Source: a bacterium (GTDB lineage Bacteria > Acidobacteriota > Thermoanaerobaculia > Multivoradales > JAHEKO01). From it: 33,914 bases of DNA. Shown in pieces: positions 15,907 to 25,387 of the stretch. The stretch spans positions 1 through 33,914 of the forward strand of contig JAAENP010000464.1 in the NCBI GenBank assembly GCA_024224155.1, read 5' to 3'. Within the stretch, counting starts at the first letter, position 1. Each line of letters begins with the position of its first letter. The notes below the pieces were generated by a model that searched no databases, was not told the DNA's origin, and saw only the letters and a list, made by a program, of their open reading frames with translations. A program made the translations under genes and the position numbers.

Positions 15907-17937
15907 ATGAAGATCCGTACTCAAATCGCCATCGCGTTCCTGTTCCTGGCTATCCTGCCGATGACGGCAATCGTTCTCTACAGCTACGTCTCGTCGCTGA
16001 GCGCCGTTCGCGAAGCCGTCGAGGCCGAGGCCGAGAGCCTCACCAGCGACATGGAGAATCGAATGACCCAAGTCCGGGGCGATCTGCGTCGCCGGGTCGA
16101 ACGGATCTCCGCTTTGCCCTTCAGACGCTGGGCCTTCGAAGCGGAAACCGAAAAAGAGCGCGAGGAGCTCTACGGCTCGATGATGGCGGAGCTCGGAGAG
16201 ACCGCGCCATTGGTCACGTCCTTCGAATTCGTGCCCGAGTACCCGGGCACGGCGGAGGACGCGGTGCCGAGCCCGGACGTTGAGACTGCCTCGGAGCTCA
16301 TTCCGGCTCCACCGCGCCGCCCGCCGCCGCCCCCCGCGCCGATCGTGATCGACATGCGCGAGATGCTGAAGACGGTGGAAGCCGGCATCGAGAACCTCGA
16401 CGCCGAGTTGATCCCGGATACCGACCGGGAGGAGCTTATCGAACAGGCCAAGCTGGGCCTCGAATTCGTCCAAGAAAAAGCCGAAGTCTTCAACCTGCAC
16501 GCCGGTCGGTTGATCGAGATCCGAGCTGAAACCGAGGAGTTGCACCGGCTGACCGAGACCGCCCCCACGGCCGAAGCAGAAGAAGACACGTACCGCATGA
16601 TCTTCAGCCCGGAGGTGGAAGTGCCGGTCTACGAGGACGGCGAGATGGTCGGCGAGATCCGGGCTCGGGTCGCCAACGAGAAGCTTCTGGAGCGGGTCCT
16701 TCATCGCACCCTGCGCGAGCGGGGTGAGGTACCGTTTGCGGTCGACACCGAAGGCAACTTGTTCGCGGCGAGTGATGAGGACCGCGGGACCCTACTCGGG
16801 TTGGGGCTCCAGGAGCCCGTCGATGCGGAACGGATCACAGACCAAGAGGTCTTTGGCGACTGGATCGTCGCGACCAGCGCGGACCAGGCAACGGGATTGA
16901 CTTTCGGCATTGCCCGCCCAATCCGCGATTCCATCACCGAGATGCGCTCGACGGCGTTGCGTAACTTCGGATTCGGTACCGGGTTGATCGGCCTCGCTCT
17001 TTTGGGTGTCCTGCCGCTGTCGCGCCGGATTACCCACGGACTCAAGCTCGTTGCCGAGAGCGCGGAGCGGGTAGCTGGTGGCGACCTCGAAGCCCGGGTG
17101 CCCCTCCAGTCCAGAAGCGAGATCGGCCAGCTGGCCAAGGCGTTCAACAACATGGCCCAGGACCTCGAAGAGAACCAGCAGAGACTCATCGAGAGCGAGC
17201 GCCTGCAGGTTGAATTCGATCGCAAGACCGAGGAACTGGAGGAAGCCCGCCGGTTTCAACTCTCGCTCCTGCCCAAGAGGCTCCCCGACCACCCCTCTTT
17301 CGACCTGGCCGCGATGATGAGAACCGCCACCGAAGTCGGAGGCGACTACTACGATTTTCGTGTCGCCGACGATGGCACCCTGACCGTGGCCATCGGCGAC
17401 GCCACCGGGCACGGCGCGAAGGCCGGAACCATGGTGACCGTGGTCAAGAGCCTGTTTTCCGCCTACCCGCCGGGAGGCGACCTGGCGGAGTTCCAGAAGA
17501 AGGGTGCCGACGCGATCAAGCGTATGGCGCTGGGGCGGATGTCGATGGCGCTGACTCTCGCTCGGCTGACAAAGGGCAGGCTCACCCTCTGCGCCGCCGG
17601 AATGCCGCCCGCTCTCCTGCACCGAGCGGCGACCGGAAAGGTAGAAGAAATCGCCATCGAAGGCATGCCTCTGGGTGGACTCGACTTTACCTATCGCCAA
17701 GTGTCGGTGAGCATCGACGCCGGCGACACGCTGTTGCTGATGAGTGACGGTTTCCCGGAGCTCCCCGATCGAGACGGAAACACCCTCGGCTACGAGCGCG
17801 CCGCCGAGCTCTTCGCCGCCACCGCCGGCTCGAAGCCCAACGAAGTGATCGAGCACTTGCTCGCGAGAGCTCGAGATTGGGCGGGCGACTCCGCCCCCGC
17901 CGACGATGTCACCTTCGTGGTCGCGCGAGTTCGATAG
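15907..17937 (+). CDS. Membrane sensor HAMP-SpoIIE PP2C-type serine phosphatase (RsbU-like)
   Basis: 676 residues. Seen: membrane helix 1 (about 7-28); a large extracytoplasmic region (29-350) containing a Pro-rich run (PAPPRRPPPPPAP, about 133-145) and acidic helices; membrane helix 2 (about 353-371); HAMP (371-424); a coiled coil (425-455); and a SpoIIE phosphatase domain (463-676). Metal-binding Asp residues are seen in EVGGDYYDF (Asp480), GDATGHG (Asp498), LMSDGFPE (Asp614) and PADDVTF (Asp667). Such proteins dephosphorylate anti-sigma-antagonist proteins in partner-switching pathways; no partner gene is in the window. ATG 15907 starts the first helix. Its 3' end overlaps the convergent cusA-like gene by 29 bp. 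Confidence 0.94.
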   Translation: MKIRTQIAIAFLFLAILPMTAIVLYSYVSSLSAVREAVEAEAESLTSDMENRMTQVRGDLRRRVERISALPFRRWAFEAETEKEREELYGSMMAELGETAPLVTSFEFVPEYPGTAEDAVPSPDVETASELIPAPPRRPPPPPAPIVIDMREMLKTVEAGIENLDAELIPDTDREELIEQAKLGLEFVQEKAEVFNLHAGRLIEIRAETEELHRLTETAPTAEAEEDTYRMIFSPEVEVPVYEDGEMVGEIRARVANEKLLERVLHRTLRERGEVPFAVDTEGNLFAASDEDRGTLLGLGLQEPVDAERITDQEVFGDWIVATSADQATGLTFGIARPIRDSITEMRSTALRNFGFGTGLIGLALLGVLPLSRRITHGLKLVAESAERVAGGDLEARVPLQSRSEIGQLAKAFNNMAQDLEENQQRLIESERLQVEFDRKTEELEEARRFQLSLLPKRLPDHPSFDLAAMMRTATEVGGDYYDFRVADDGTLTVAIGDATGHGAKAGTMVTVVKSLFSAYPPGGDLAEFQKKGADAIKRMALGRMSMALTLARLTKGRLTLCAAGMPPALLHRAATGKVEEIAIEGMPLGGLDFTYRQVSVSIDAGDTLLLMSDGFPELPDRDGNTLGYERAAELFAATAGSKPNEVIEHLLARARDWAGDSAPADDVTFVVARVR

Positions 17938-20900
17938 CTCCCGATTCCTCCTTCGGAAACAGCGGGCCGCGTTTCAGTCCCCTTCCGCGCCAAATGAAAT
18001 AGATCGCTGGGAAGACCAACAGCTCCGCCGCGAACGAGGTGAATACCCCGCCGACCATGGGGGCGGCTATGCGCCGCATGACGTCGGAGCCGGTCCCGGT
18101 CGCCCAGAGAATCGGCACCAGAGAGAAGAAGGTCGCCATGACCGTCAGCATCTTGGGGCGAATTCTCTGCACGGCGCCGTGATCCACGGCTTCGGCCAGG
18201 TCGCGGAAGCTCTTCATCCGGTCTTTTCGACTCCAGTCCTCGTAGGCTATGTCGAGGTAGAGCAACATCACGACGCCGGTCTCGGCCGCCAGACCCGCCA
18301 GGGCGATCACGCCGACCCAGACCGCTATCGACCAGTTGTAGTCGAGAATCCAGAGCAGCCAGACCGAGCCGACCAGGGAAAACGGAATCGCCGAAAGCAC
18401 GATGGCAGTCTTGAGGATCGACTTGAGATGGAAGTAGAGGATCAGGAAGATCAGCGTCAGGGTGAGCGGCACGATCAGGAGCAGCCGGGCCTTGGCTCGC
18501 TGCATGTACTCGTACTGGCCAGACCAGAAGATCGTGTAGCCCGCCGGCACCACCACCTGCTCGGTCACCTCCTGCTGCGCCCGCTTCACCCAGGTGCCCA
18601 CGTCGATGCCTCGCAGGTCGACGTAGACCCAAGCGTTGGGGCGCGCGTTTTCCGATTTGATCCCGGGCGGCCCCTGGCGAAGCTGGATCTCGGCCAGCTG
18701 TCCGAGCGGCACCTGAGCGCCGGTTGGCGTGGCCACCAGAATCTCGCGCAGAGCGACCGGATTGTCCCGCAGCTCTCGCGGATACCGGACGTTGATCGGG
18801 TAGCGCTCGAGCCCTTCGACCGTGGACGAGACATTCATGCCGCCTACCGCCGATTGGATGACGTCCTGGACGTCGCCCACCGTCAGCCCGAACCGAGATG
18901 CCGCCTGGCGATCGATATCGAAGTCGAGATAGCTGCCACCCATCACTCTCTCGGCATAGGCGGAGAGGGTTCCCGGTAGCGGTTTGACCACGGCTTCGAT
19001 CTTCTTGGCGATCTCCTCGAGCACCGTCAGGTCGGGACCCCCGACCTTGATTCCGACCGGCGTCTTGATGCCGGTCGACAGCATGTCGATGCGGGTCTTG
19101 ATCGGCATCGTCCAGGCATTGGTGAGGCCTGGGAACTGAATCGCCGCATCCATTTCCGCGATGAGATCGTCCTTGGTCAGACCGGGTCGCCATTCGGAAG
19201 GGTCTTTCAAAATGATCGTCGTCTCGAGCATCGAGAGCGGCGCCGGATCCGTCGCCGTCTCGGCGCGCCCGGCCTTGCCCAGAACCGATTCGACCTCCGG
19301 AAAGGACCGAATGATCTTGTCGGTCTGCTGCAGAATCTCCTTGGCCTTGGTGATCGACACACCAGGGAAGGTCGTTGGCATGTACAGCAGATCTCCTTCC
19401 CAGAGCGGAGGCATGAATTCCGAGCCGATGCCCTGGAGTGGCACGAGCGTCAACGCGAGCACCGCCAGCATGAGGACGATCACTCCCCAGCGCCAACGCA
19501 GCGCCCAGTTGAGGACCGGCGTGTAGAGAAAGCGTAGGAAGCGCGAGACCGGGTGTCTCTTCTCGCTGAAGATCTTGCCCCTGACGAACCAGAACATGAG
19601 AACCGGAACGACGGTTACCGCCACGATGGAGGACAGTGCCATGGCGTAGGTCTTGGTAAACGCCAGGGGCTTGAACAGGCGCCCCTCCTGTGCCTCCAGA
19701 GTGAAGATCGGCAGGAACGAGACCGTGATCACGAGCAGGGTGAAGAACAGCGTCGGTCCTACCTCTTGGGCCGAGCGAATGATGATCTCCAGGTGCGAAC
19801 GCTTGCCGCGCCACTCCTCGTAGTGCTTGTGCGCGTTCTCGACCATGATCACCGCGGCGTCGACGAGGACGCCGATCGAAATCGCGATGCCTCCCAGCGA
19901 CATGATGTTGGCCCCCAGGCCCTGGTACTTCATGATCACGAAGGCCAAGAGGATCGAGACCGGTATGGACACGATCGCGACAAAGGCCGACCGGAAGTGA
20001 AACAGGAAAACCAGGCACACGAGGGCCACGACGATCGACTCTTCGATCAATGTGGTCGTGAGCGTGTCGATCGAACGCTCGATGAGCCCGGTCCGGTCAT
20101 AGGCCACCGAGATCTCGACGTCATCCGGCAGGCCGGCTCTGAGCTCCGTTAGGCGCTCCTTGACCCTGGCAATCGTCGAGAGGGTGTCGGCCCCCCAGCG
20201 CACCACCACGACGCCCCCGACCGTCTCGCCCTCGCCGTTCCAGTCAGCCAGCCCGCGCCGGATCTCGGGCCCGATCGTGACGTTGGCGACATCCCGGAGA
20301 ACGATCGGCGTCCCACCGGGGCCACTGCCCAGGACAACCACCTCGAGGTCTCGGATCTCCTTGATGTAGCCGCGCCCTCGCACCATGAACTCCCGTTCTG
20401 ACATCTCGACGAGACGGCCACCGACCTCGACGTTCGATCGCTGGATCGCCCGGCGGACCGCCTGCAGAGGCAGCCCGTAGGCGCGCAGCCGTATCGGATC
20501 GACCTCGACCTGGTACTGGCGCACGAAGCCGCCGATCGAGGCCACCTCGGCAACTCCCTCGACCGAGGCGAGACCGTACTTGAGATACCAGTCCTGATAA
20601 CTCCGGAGATCGGCCAGTGAGCGCTGCTCGGAGTTGAGGACGTACATGAAAGCCCAGCCCACACCGGTGGCATCGGGCCCGAGCTGCGGCGAAACACCCT
20701 CGGGCAGATCGGCGGACAGACCCGACAGGTACTCGAGCACTCGCGAGCGGGCCCAGTAGAGGTCGGTCCCGTCCTCGAAGAGCACGTAGACGAACGAGAA
20801 GCCGAAGAAGGAATACCCGCGCACGACCTTGGCGAAGGGCACGGCCAGCATCTTGGTCGTGATCGGGTAGGTCACCTGGTCCTCGATCACCTGAGGCGCC

Positions 20901-21067
20901 TGACCGGGGAAATCCGTAAAGACAATCACCTGGACGTCCGAGAGATCCGGTATCGCGTCGATCCGGGTCTCTTTGATCGCCCACACGCCGGCGAGGATGG
21001 CGACGACGAGGCCGACCGTCACCAGGGGTTGGTTCCTGAGCGACCACTCGATCAACCTAGCGAGCAT
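17909..21067 (-). CDS. cusA: HME-RND copper/silver efflux pump inner-membrane subunit
   Basis: 1052 residues, the normal RND length. Proton-driven pump that moves Cu(I)/Ag(I) from periplasm or cytoplasm to the outer-membrane channel. Seen: an N-terminal membrane helix with ETRIDAIPDLSDVQV, a CusA/CzcA signature; SIGGFVRQYQVEVDP; GIAISIGVLVDAAVIMVENAHKH in TM4, whose Asp and Glu are the proton-relay region; LLYMPTTFPG and TRIDMLSTGIKTP, in which Met residues match the CusA methionine cluster. These Met residues favour Cu/Ag over Zn/Co. The start overlaps the end of cusB by 11 bp; the end overlaps the convergent phosphatase gene by 29 bp. Confidence 0.96.
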   Translation of the reverse strand: MLARLIEWSLRNQPLVTVGLVVAILAGVWAIKETRIDAIPDLSDVQVIVFTDFPGQAPQVIEDQVTYPITTKMLAVPFAKVVRGYSFFGFSFVYVLFEDGTDLYWARSRVLEYLSGLSADLPEGVSPQLGPDATGVGWAFMYVLNSEQRSLADLRSYQDWYLKYGLASVEGVAEVASIGGFVRQYQVEVDPIRLRAYGLPLQAVRRAIQRSNVEVGGRLVEMSEREFMVRGRGYIKEIRDLEVVVLGSGPGGTPIVLRDVANVTIGPEIRRGLADWNGEGETVGGVVVVRWGADTLSTIARVKERLTELRAGLPDDVEISVAYDRTGLIERSIDTLTTTLIEESIVVALVCLVFLFHFRSAFVAIVSIPVSILLAFVIMKYQGLGANIMSLGGIAISIGVLVDAAVIMVENAHKHYEEWRGKRSHLEIIIRSAQEVGPTLFFTLLVITVSFLPIFTLEAQEGRLFKPLAFTKTYAMALSSIVAVTVVPVLMFWFVRGKIFSEKRHPVSRFLRFLYTPVLNWALRWRWGVIVLMLAVLALTLVPLQGIGSEFMPPLWEGDLLYMPTTFPGVSITKAKEILQQTDKIIRSFPEVESVLGKAGRAETATDPAPLSMLETTIILKDPSEWRPGLTKDDLIAEMDAAIQFPGLTNAWTMPIKTRIDMLSTGIKTPVGIKVGGPDLTVLEEIAKKIEAVVKPLPGTLSAYAERVMGGSYLDFDIDRQAASRFGLTVGDVQDVIQSAVGGMNVSSTVEGLERYPINVRYPRELRDNPVALREILVATPTGAQVPLGQLAEIQLRQGPPGIKSENARPNAWVYVDLRGIDVGTWVKRAQQEVTEQVVVPAGYTIFWSGQYEYMQRAKARLLLIVPLTLTLIFLILYFHLKSILKTAIVLSAIPFSLVGSVWLLWILDYNWSIAVWVGVIALAGLAAETGVVMLLYLDIAYEDWSRKDRMKSFRDLAEAVDHGAVQRIRPKMLTVMATFFSLVPILWATGTGSDVMRRIAAPMVGGVFTSFAAELLVFPAIYFIWRGRGLKRGPLFPKEESGAIELARPRR

Positions 21068-22574
21068 GTCCGGCCCCCTCAGACGATGGCGCCATCTCCT
21101 GACGTTGAGCCATCATCTTCTGGATCGCTTCCTGGAGATTCGCCTCGGAGTCGATCAGAAACTGAGCCGAGGTCACCACCCGCTCACCCTCTTCGAGACC
21201 CTCGAGCACCTCGACGAACTCGACTCCCTCGTGCCCGAGATTGACCGTCCGCGGGGCGAAACGGCCTTCGCCCAAATCGACCACGACTACGTCGCGCTGC
21301 CCCGTCCGTAGAACCGCGAGCGAGGGCACGGTCAACACCGCCCGAGCCGCAACGGGCTCGAAGGTAACGGTCGCGAACATGCCGGCACGCAGTTTTCGGT
21401 CCGGGTTGGGAACCTCGAGCTTCACCCTCAGCGTCCTCGTCTTTTCGGAGAACTCCGGCTCGAGGAAGCGGACGGTGCCGCGGAAGGTCTCACCCGGAAA
21501 GTACGTGAAAGTGACATCCGCGGGGCTGCGCTCGCGAATCCAGGCCACCTGGTCCTCGAAGATCTCGACCGATAGCCAGAGGGAGGAGAGATTGGCGATG
21601 TGGTAGGTCTCCATGCCCGGCTTGACCGCCATGCCCTCCAGTCCCGGCATGCGCTTCATCACCAGGCCGCTGGACGGAGCCACGACCTTGAGCGTGCGGA
21701 AGATCTCGCCGGTCTCCTCGAGCCTCGAGATCTGCTCTGGCGCGATATCCCAATACGAAAGCCGAGTCCGCGCCGCATCGACCAGTGCCTCGGCCCTGCG
21801 CAGGGCGTCGTCCGCCGTGCCGACGAACTTCTTGGCATACTCGATCGCCGACAGCAGCTCCTGCTCGGTCTGCAACAGCTCGGGCGCGTAGATCTCGAAA
21901 AGCGGCTGTCCTCTTCTGACCGGCTCGCCGACGTAGTTGACGTAGACCTTCTCCACCCAGCCGGTGTACTTCGTCGTTACCGTAACCATCCGCTCCTGGT
22001 CGTACTCGAGGTAGCCGACCGTGCGAATCTCGTGGGTGAGGTCACGCCGCTCCACCAGAACGCTCTGGACGTTCATGTTCTGGACGGTGGCGGGATCGAT
22101 GGATACCTCCGTGCCGGGACCGATGGCCCGGACCGCTTCGTCCGCGTAAACGGGCACGTAGTCCATCCCCATCTCGTCCTTGGCAGGAACCGGTGAGGTA
22201 ATCGTCGGGTTCATCGGGTTGCGGTAGAAGAGGATCTCCCCTTTGCTCCGAGCCGTGGAGCTCCCGGCGGCTCTCCCAGCCGTGCTCTGTCCTTTGGCGC
22301 GCACCAGATTCATGCCGCAGATCGGACATTCCCCGGGGTTCTCTTCGAGAATGTGAGGATGCATCGGACAGGTCCATAGCTCGTTCTCGATCTCGGCGGC
22401 GGAGCCGGCCGCTGCCTCCGCTGCTTCGCGATAACCGAGCCGAGCCCGCAGCAAGCTGTCCAGGGGGTGCAAGTGAAGCGGGTCGAAGAACACCACGAAG
22501 AAGATCAGAAAGCCGGTGCCGATCCAGAGCACGGGAGCGATCCAGGCTCTCGGGTTTCTGTTGCTACGCGTCAT
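21057..22574 (-). CDS. cusB: Copper efflux periplasmic adaptor (membrane fusion protein) with HMBD domains
   Basis: 505 residues. Links CusA to the outer-membrane channel and binds metal. Seen: a membrane anchor (about 12-31); a heavy-metal-binding domain WTCPMHPHI...CPICGM (67-88); a second HMBD-like element YRNPMNPTITSPVPAKDEMGMDYVPVY-type (117-143) in which Met replaces Cys; then the typical adaptor barrel-sandwich region (KYTGWVEKVYVNYVGEPVRRGQ) and beta-barrel (FLEPEFSEKTRTLRVKLEVPNP). The C-terminus is Met/Gln/Ser-rich. Overlaps cusC by 11 bp and cusA by 11 bp, so the three genes are translationally linked. Confidence 0.95.
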   Translation of the reverse strand: MTRSNRNPRAWIAPVLWIGTGFLIFFVVFFDPLHLHPLDSLLRARLGYREAAEAAAGSAAEIENELWTCPMHPHILEENPGECPICGMNLVRAKGQSTAGRAAGSSTARSKGEILFYRNPMNPTITSPVPAKDEMGMDYVPVYADEAVRAIGPGTEVSIDPATVQNMNVQSVLVERRDLTHEIRTVGYLEYDQERMVTVTTKYTGWVEKVYVNYVGEPVRRGQPLFEIYAPELLQTEQELLSAIEYAKKFVGTADDALRRAEALVDAARTRLSYWDIAPEQISRLEETGEIFRTLKVVAPSSGLVMKRMPGLEGMAVKPGMETYHIANLSSLWLSVEIFEDQVAWIRERSPADVTFTYFPGETFRGTVRFLEPEFSEKTRTLRVKLEVPNPDRKLRAGMFATVTFEPVAARAVLTVPSLAVLRTGQRDVVVVDLGEGRFAPRTVNLGHEGVEFVEVLEGLEEGERVVTSAQFLIDSEANLQEAIQKMMAQRQEMAPSSEGAGHAR

Positions 22575-23928
22575 GGCTGGGAACCTTCACACGGCTTTCG
22601 AGCGGCGCACCGATGGCGCCCTCGAGCTCCGCGATTCCGATCAGATAGTCTGCTTGGGCCCGGGCCAGAGCGGTGTGCGCTTCGAAGCGCACGTGCTCGG
22701 CGTCCAGAAGAGCCAGGGCATCCAGGGTTCCGGCAATGTAGCCGGCCAAAGCCGACTCCTCAGCCTCCTCCGCCTGCACCACCAGGAGATCATCGATCAG
22801 GCGCAGCTGCCGCCAGTCGAGCTCCAAGCGCTGCGCCAGGTCGCCGATCGCCGCCACGATCTCCGCGCGAGTCGCTCGCAGGCCTTCCTCGGCGGCGGTC
22901 TCGTGGCCAACCGCTTCTTCGACCTCGGCCGTCAAGCTCCTGCGCCGAACCGGCAGTGTAATCCCGCCCCGGATACCGACGATGTCGTCACCGTTGCCTT
23001 CCGGCGGCTGAAGCCGGCCGGCGGCGTCGCTCCTCGGGTCGACCACCGTGTAGGTCAGTCCGAGGCTGAAATCCGGCCGCCGCGATTTTTCCGCGAGCTC
23101 GACTCGCGTCCGCGCGTTTCGGATCCTGGCCTCAGCCGCATGCAGCTCCGGGCGCAGGTGCTGCGCCTTTTCGAGGAGTGGCTCCAGATTGAGCGAGATT
23201 TCGGGGATCGTCGGCATCCCTTCGGCCAAGATCGGCGTCAAGGCGGGGCGATCGCGCAACGTGTTGAGGCGGGCCTCCAGACCGATCCGGCGCCTTCGAA
23301 TCTCCAGCAGGTCGTTCTCGGCAAGGGTAATCTCCGCCTGCAGCTTGACCACTCCCTGGCCGCGACCAGCTCCGGTCGCGTATCGAGCCCGAGCGATCTC
23401 CTCGTGCTGAGAGAGATGGTCCCGAAGCTCCTCCCCGATCACCCTGCGTCGGTCGAGGTACAGAAGCTCATAGAACAAGCGCCGGGTCTCGGTGAGGAGC
23501 TCGAGGCGCAGTGCCTCGACCTCGGCATCGAGAGCCGCTGCCTCCAGAAGAGCGGTCCGTTCTTTGAGCGCCAGCTTGCCGGCCCACGGGACCGCCTGCG
23601 CCAGAACCACCGCGATCTGCTGGGGACCGGTTCGCGTCTCCGGCGAGTCCAGGAACGTCGTCAGGCTGGCGGTCGGATCCGGCAATGCTCGCAGCCGCGG
23701 CGCGCGGTGTCTGGCGGCCAGGGCCCGTGCCGCGGCGGCGGCGATGTCTGGATTGCGCTCCAGCACCTCCACGGCGAGCTGGCGCAAAGGTGGCTGTTGG
23801 ATGCCCTTCAGAATTGGGGCTAGCCCGGTCTCACTGCCCGGTTCGCCCTCGGCCGCCGCCTGGCTCACGGCCGAGCCGGTCACGGTCGCTACCAGCAGCA
23901 GCGCAACAAATCGTCTTTTTGCAAACAT
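22564..23928 (-). CDS. cusC: TolC-family outer-membrane efflux channel
   Basis: 454 residues. Seen: a signal peptide (FVALLLVATVTGSAVSQAAA), long helical repeats typical of TolC (LPDPTASLTTF, QAVPWAGKLALKERTALLEA, RRLFYELLYLDRR), and the matching second half (LRPELHAAEARIRNARTRVELAEKSRRPDFSLGLTY split around the barrel strands). The start is ATG 23926-23928, chosen because GGAGGAG lies directly upstream; an in-frame TTG is one codon earlier. First structural gene of the efflux set. No Cys for lipidation near the signal cleavage site. Confidence 0.93.
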   Translation of the reverse strand: MFAKRRFVALLLVATVTGSAVSQAAAEGEPGSETGLAPILKGIQQPPLRQLAVEVLERNPDIAAAAARALAARHRAPRLRALPDPTASLTTFLDSPETRTGPQQIAVVLAQAVPWAGKLALKERTALLEAAALDAEVEALRLELLTETRRLFYELLYLDRRRVIGEELRDHLSQHEEIARARYATGAGRGQGVVKLQAEITLAENDLLEIRRRRIGLEARLNTLRDRPALTPILAEGMPTIPEISLNLEPLLEKAQHLRPELHAAEARIRNARTRVELAEKSRRPDFSLGLTYTVVDPRSDAAGRLQPPEGNGDDIVGIRGGITLPVRRRSLTAEVEEAVGHETAAEEGLRATRAEIVAAIGDLAQRLELDWRQLRLIDDLLVVQAEEAEESALAGYIAGTLDALALLDAEHVRFEAHTALARAQADYLIGIAELEGAIGAPLESRVKVPSHDA

Positions 23929-24011
23929 CAAACTCCTCCAAGAAATCCAAAGTCGGCTTGACCGCCCACTCGAGAGTGGGTCGGTCGAACACGGGGCCTC
24001 TCAGAGGAGAA

Positions 24012-24434
24012 TCAGAGTAGATAAGACGAGAACAGCGTGTAGCGGTTCTTGCAGGGCACCGGCGGGCCGTGTTCCCGCGCCGCATCGCGGTCGAGAAGAG
24101 CGGGCTCGATTGCCGATCGCAGATCAACGGCGGCCAGCGAGACCAAGACCTTCGAGGTATCGGTGGCAAGTCCTTCGACCTGATCGCTCGTCGTCCCAAC
24201 CACGCAGCAATCGGCCGCGGGCGAGCCGTCGCCGCGGCAAGCGTCCTTCGCAGCCGCCGGGGCCGCTGGGCCCACAGCGCGACCCATGGCCTCGTGCTGG
24301 GACGCCATCTCCATCATGCCCGCCACCCGGCAGCCTTCTGTCATTCGCGCAAACTCGACACACGCCTGCCCTGCTGGAGAGAAGAGAATCAAAGCTCCCA
24401 TCAAGAGTGCGGTAAGGAAGTTCACGCGCCGCAT
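24012..24434 (-). CDS. Small secreted Cys/Met-rich protein, putative copper-binding partner of CusCBA
   Basis: 140 residues, no family recognised. Seen: a signal segment (FLTALLMGALILFSPAGQA) followed by Cys25, Cys35, Cys66, Cys76-Cys77 and Cys128. A Met/His patch (MTEGCRVAGMMEMASQHEAM, 31-50) and a C-terminus ending in aromatic/hydrophobic residues (YTLFSSYLL) also stand out. Soft metal ligands and its place 83 bp upstream of cusC on the same strand suggest periplasmic copper binding or sensing. That role is inference. An ATG 27 nt upstream (24459-24461) is also possible; the chosen start gives a compact signal peptide. Divergent from the ZIP gene. Confidence 0.7.
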   Translation of the reverse strand: MRRVNFLTALLMGALILFSPAGQACVEFARMTEGCRVAGMMEMASQHEAMGRAVGPAAPAAAKDACRGDGSPAADCCVVGTTSDQVEGLATDTSKVLVSLAAVDLRSAIEPALLDRDAAREHGPPVPCKNRYTLFSSYLL

Positions 24435-24583
24435 GACTCGAGGATCATACCCGAGAGTCATTCAAGCGCAAGTGCCGCAGTCCACCGCCGCCCGCCACCA
24501 CCAACGCCCACCCGTTTGGGTATTGCTACTCGAGGAGGACGATTCCTAGGCTGAACCATCGTCCGGCTTGCCAGCTCAATCCC

Positions 24584-25387
24584 ATGCTCAGCGATTCTTG
24601 GACACGATTCACCAAGCTCGGTCCGGTACACCAGGCCCTGCTCGGAACGCTCTTTACCTGGGGCTTGACCGCGGCCGGCGCGTCATTGGTCTTCTTCCTC
24701 CGTCGCGAAAACAAGCGGCTGCTCGACATCATGCTCGGCTTTACCGGCGGTGTCATGATCGCCGCCAGCTTCTGGTCTCTGCTCTCGCCGGCCATCGAGA
24801 TGTCCGCAAATCTGGAGAAGCTGAGTTGGCTACCTGCCGCGGTCGGCTTTTCTCTTGGCGCCGTATTCCTGAGACTGGCCGACTTCATCACGCCCCATCT
24901 GCATCTCAAGGCTCCGATCGAAGAAGCCGAGGGTATTCCAACCAAGCTCGAGCGCACGACTCTGCTGGTTCTCGCCATCACCTTGCACAACATCCCCGAG
25001 GGACTCGCGGTCGGCGTCGCGTTTGGCGCAGCGGCGCACGGCCTCGAGTCGGCCACCGTTGCAAGTGCCGTGGTGCTCGCTTTCGGCATCGGCATCCAGA
25101 ACTTCCCCGAAGGTATGGCGGTTTCGATGCCCATGCGGCGGGAAGGCTTCTCGCCGGCGAAGAGCTTCTGGTCCCCTCCCGACTGGTTTTCGAAGCCTTG
25201 TTTCCCTGTAGCGGTCGAGCTCCGTCTCAACCGTCTGTTGGCCGCCGGTGCCGCCTCTCCGGGAGCGAAGAGAGGCTCCCTCCGAGGCGCACACGAACGG
25301 CCTGTAACCGAGAGCGGCCGTAGCGGTCGACCGCCCCTCCTTACGGATAGAGCCGCTCCATCACCCAGCCATCGTCCCGCCGGGTGA
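24584..25387 (+). pseudogene. ZIP-family metal transporter missing its C-terminal third
   Basis: Seen: a good ZIP N-terminal part through TM5, with LHNIPEGLAVG (134-144) and QNFPEGMAVSMP (172-183), the two metal-binding helices, and a histidine-containing loop (HLHLK). After MRREGFSPAKSFW (about residue 196, DNA 25171) the expected G-x-L-S-x-x-x-E-P helix and the last membrane helices are absent. The frame continues 71 codons into Arg/Pro/Ser-rich, non-membrane sequence and ends inside the convergent pdxH gene. No other frame restores the ZIP tail. Either the transporter was disrupted by a deletion or rearrangement, or it makes a short protein. Start ATG 24584 lacks a strong ribosome site; GAGGAGG lies further upstream at 24532-24538. 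Confidence 0.7.
25208..25330 (+). repeat. 11-bp direct repeats bounding a short segment next to the ZIP breakpoint
   Basis: GTAGCGGTCGA occurs at 25208-25218 and again at 25320-25330, with a 101-bp spacer that contains a GGGAGC/GCTCCC hairpin (25261-25280). The segment begins about 37 bp after the point where ZIP similarity stops. It could be a rearrangement scar or a small repeat element; chance is possible. Confidence 0.35.

Noticed and set aside
17790-20018. Open frame of 742 codons on the minus strand
   Set aside because: Out-of-frame shadow of the cusA-like gene, Arg/Gly/Pro-rich and without membrane helices.
24510-24521. ACCCGTTTGGGT inverted repeat between the ZIP gene and the small Cys-rich gene as a metal-regulator operator
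   Set aside because: Only a 4-bp stem, no match to a CueR or CusR site that I can recognise; too weak to call.
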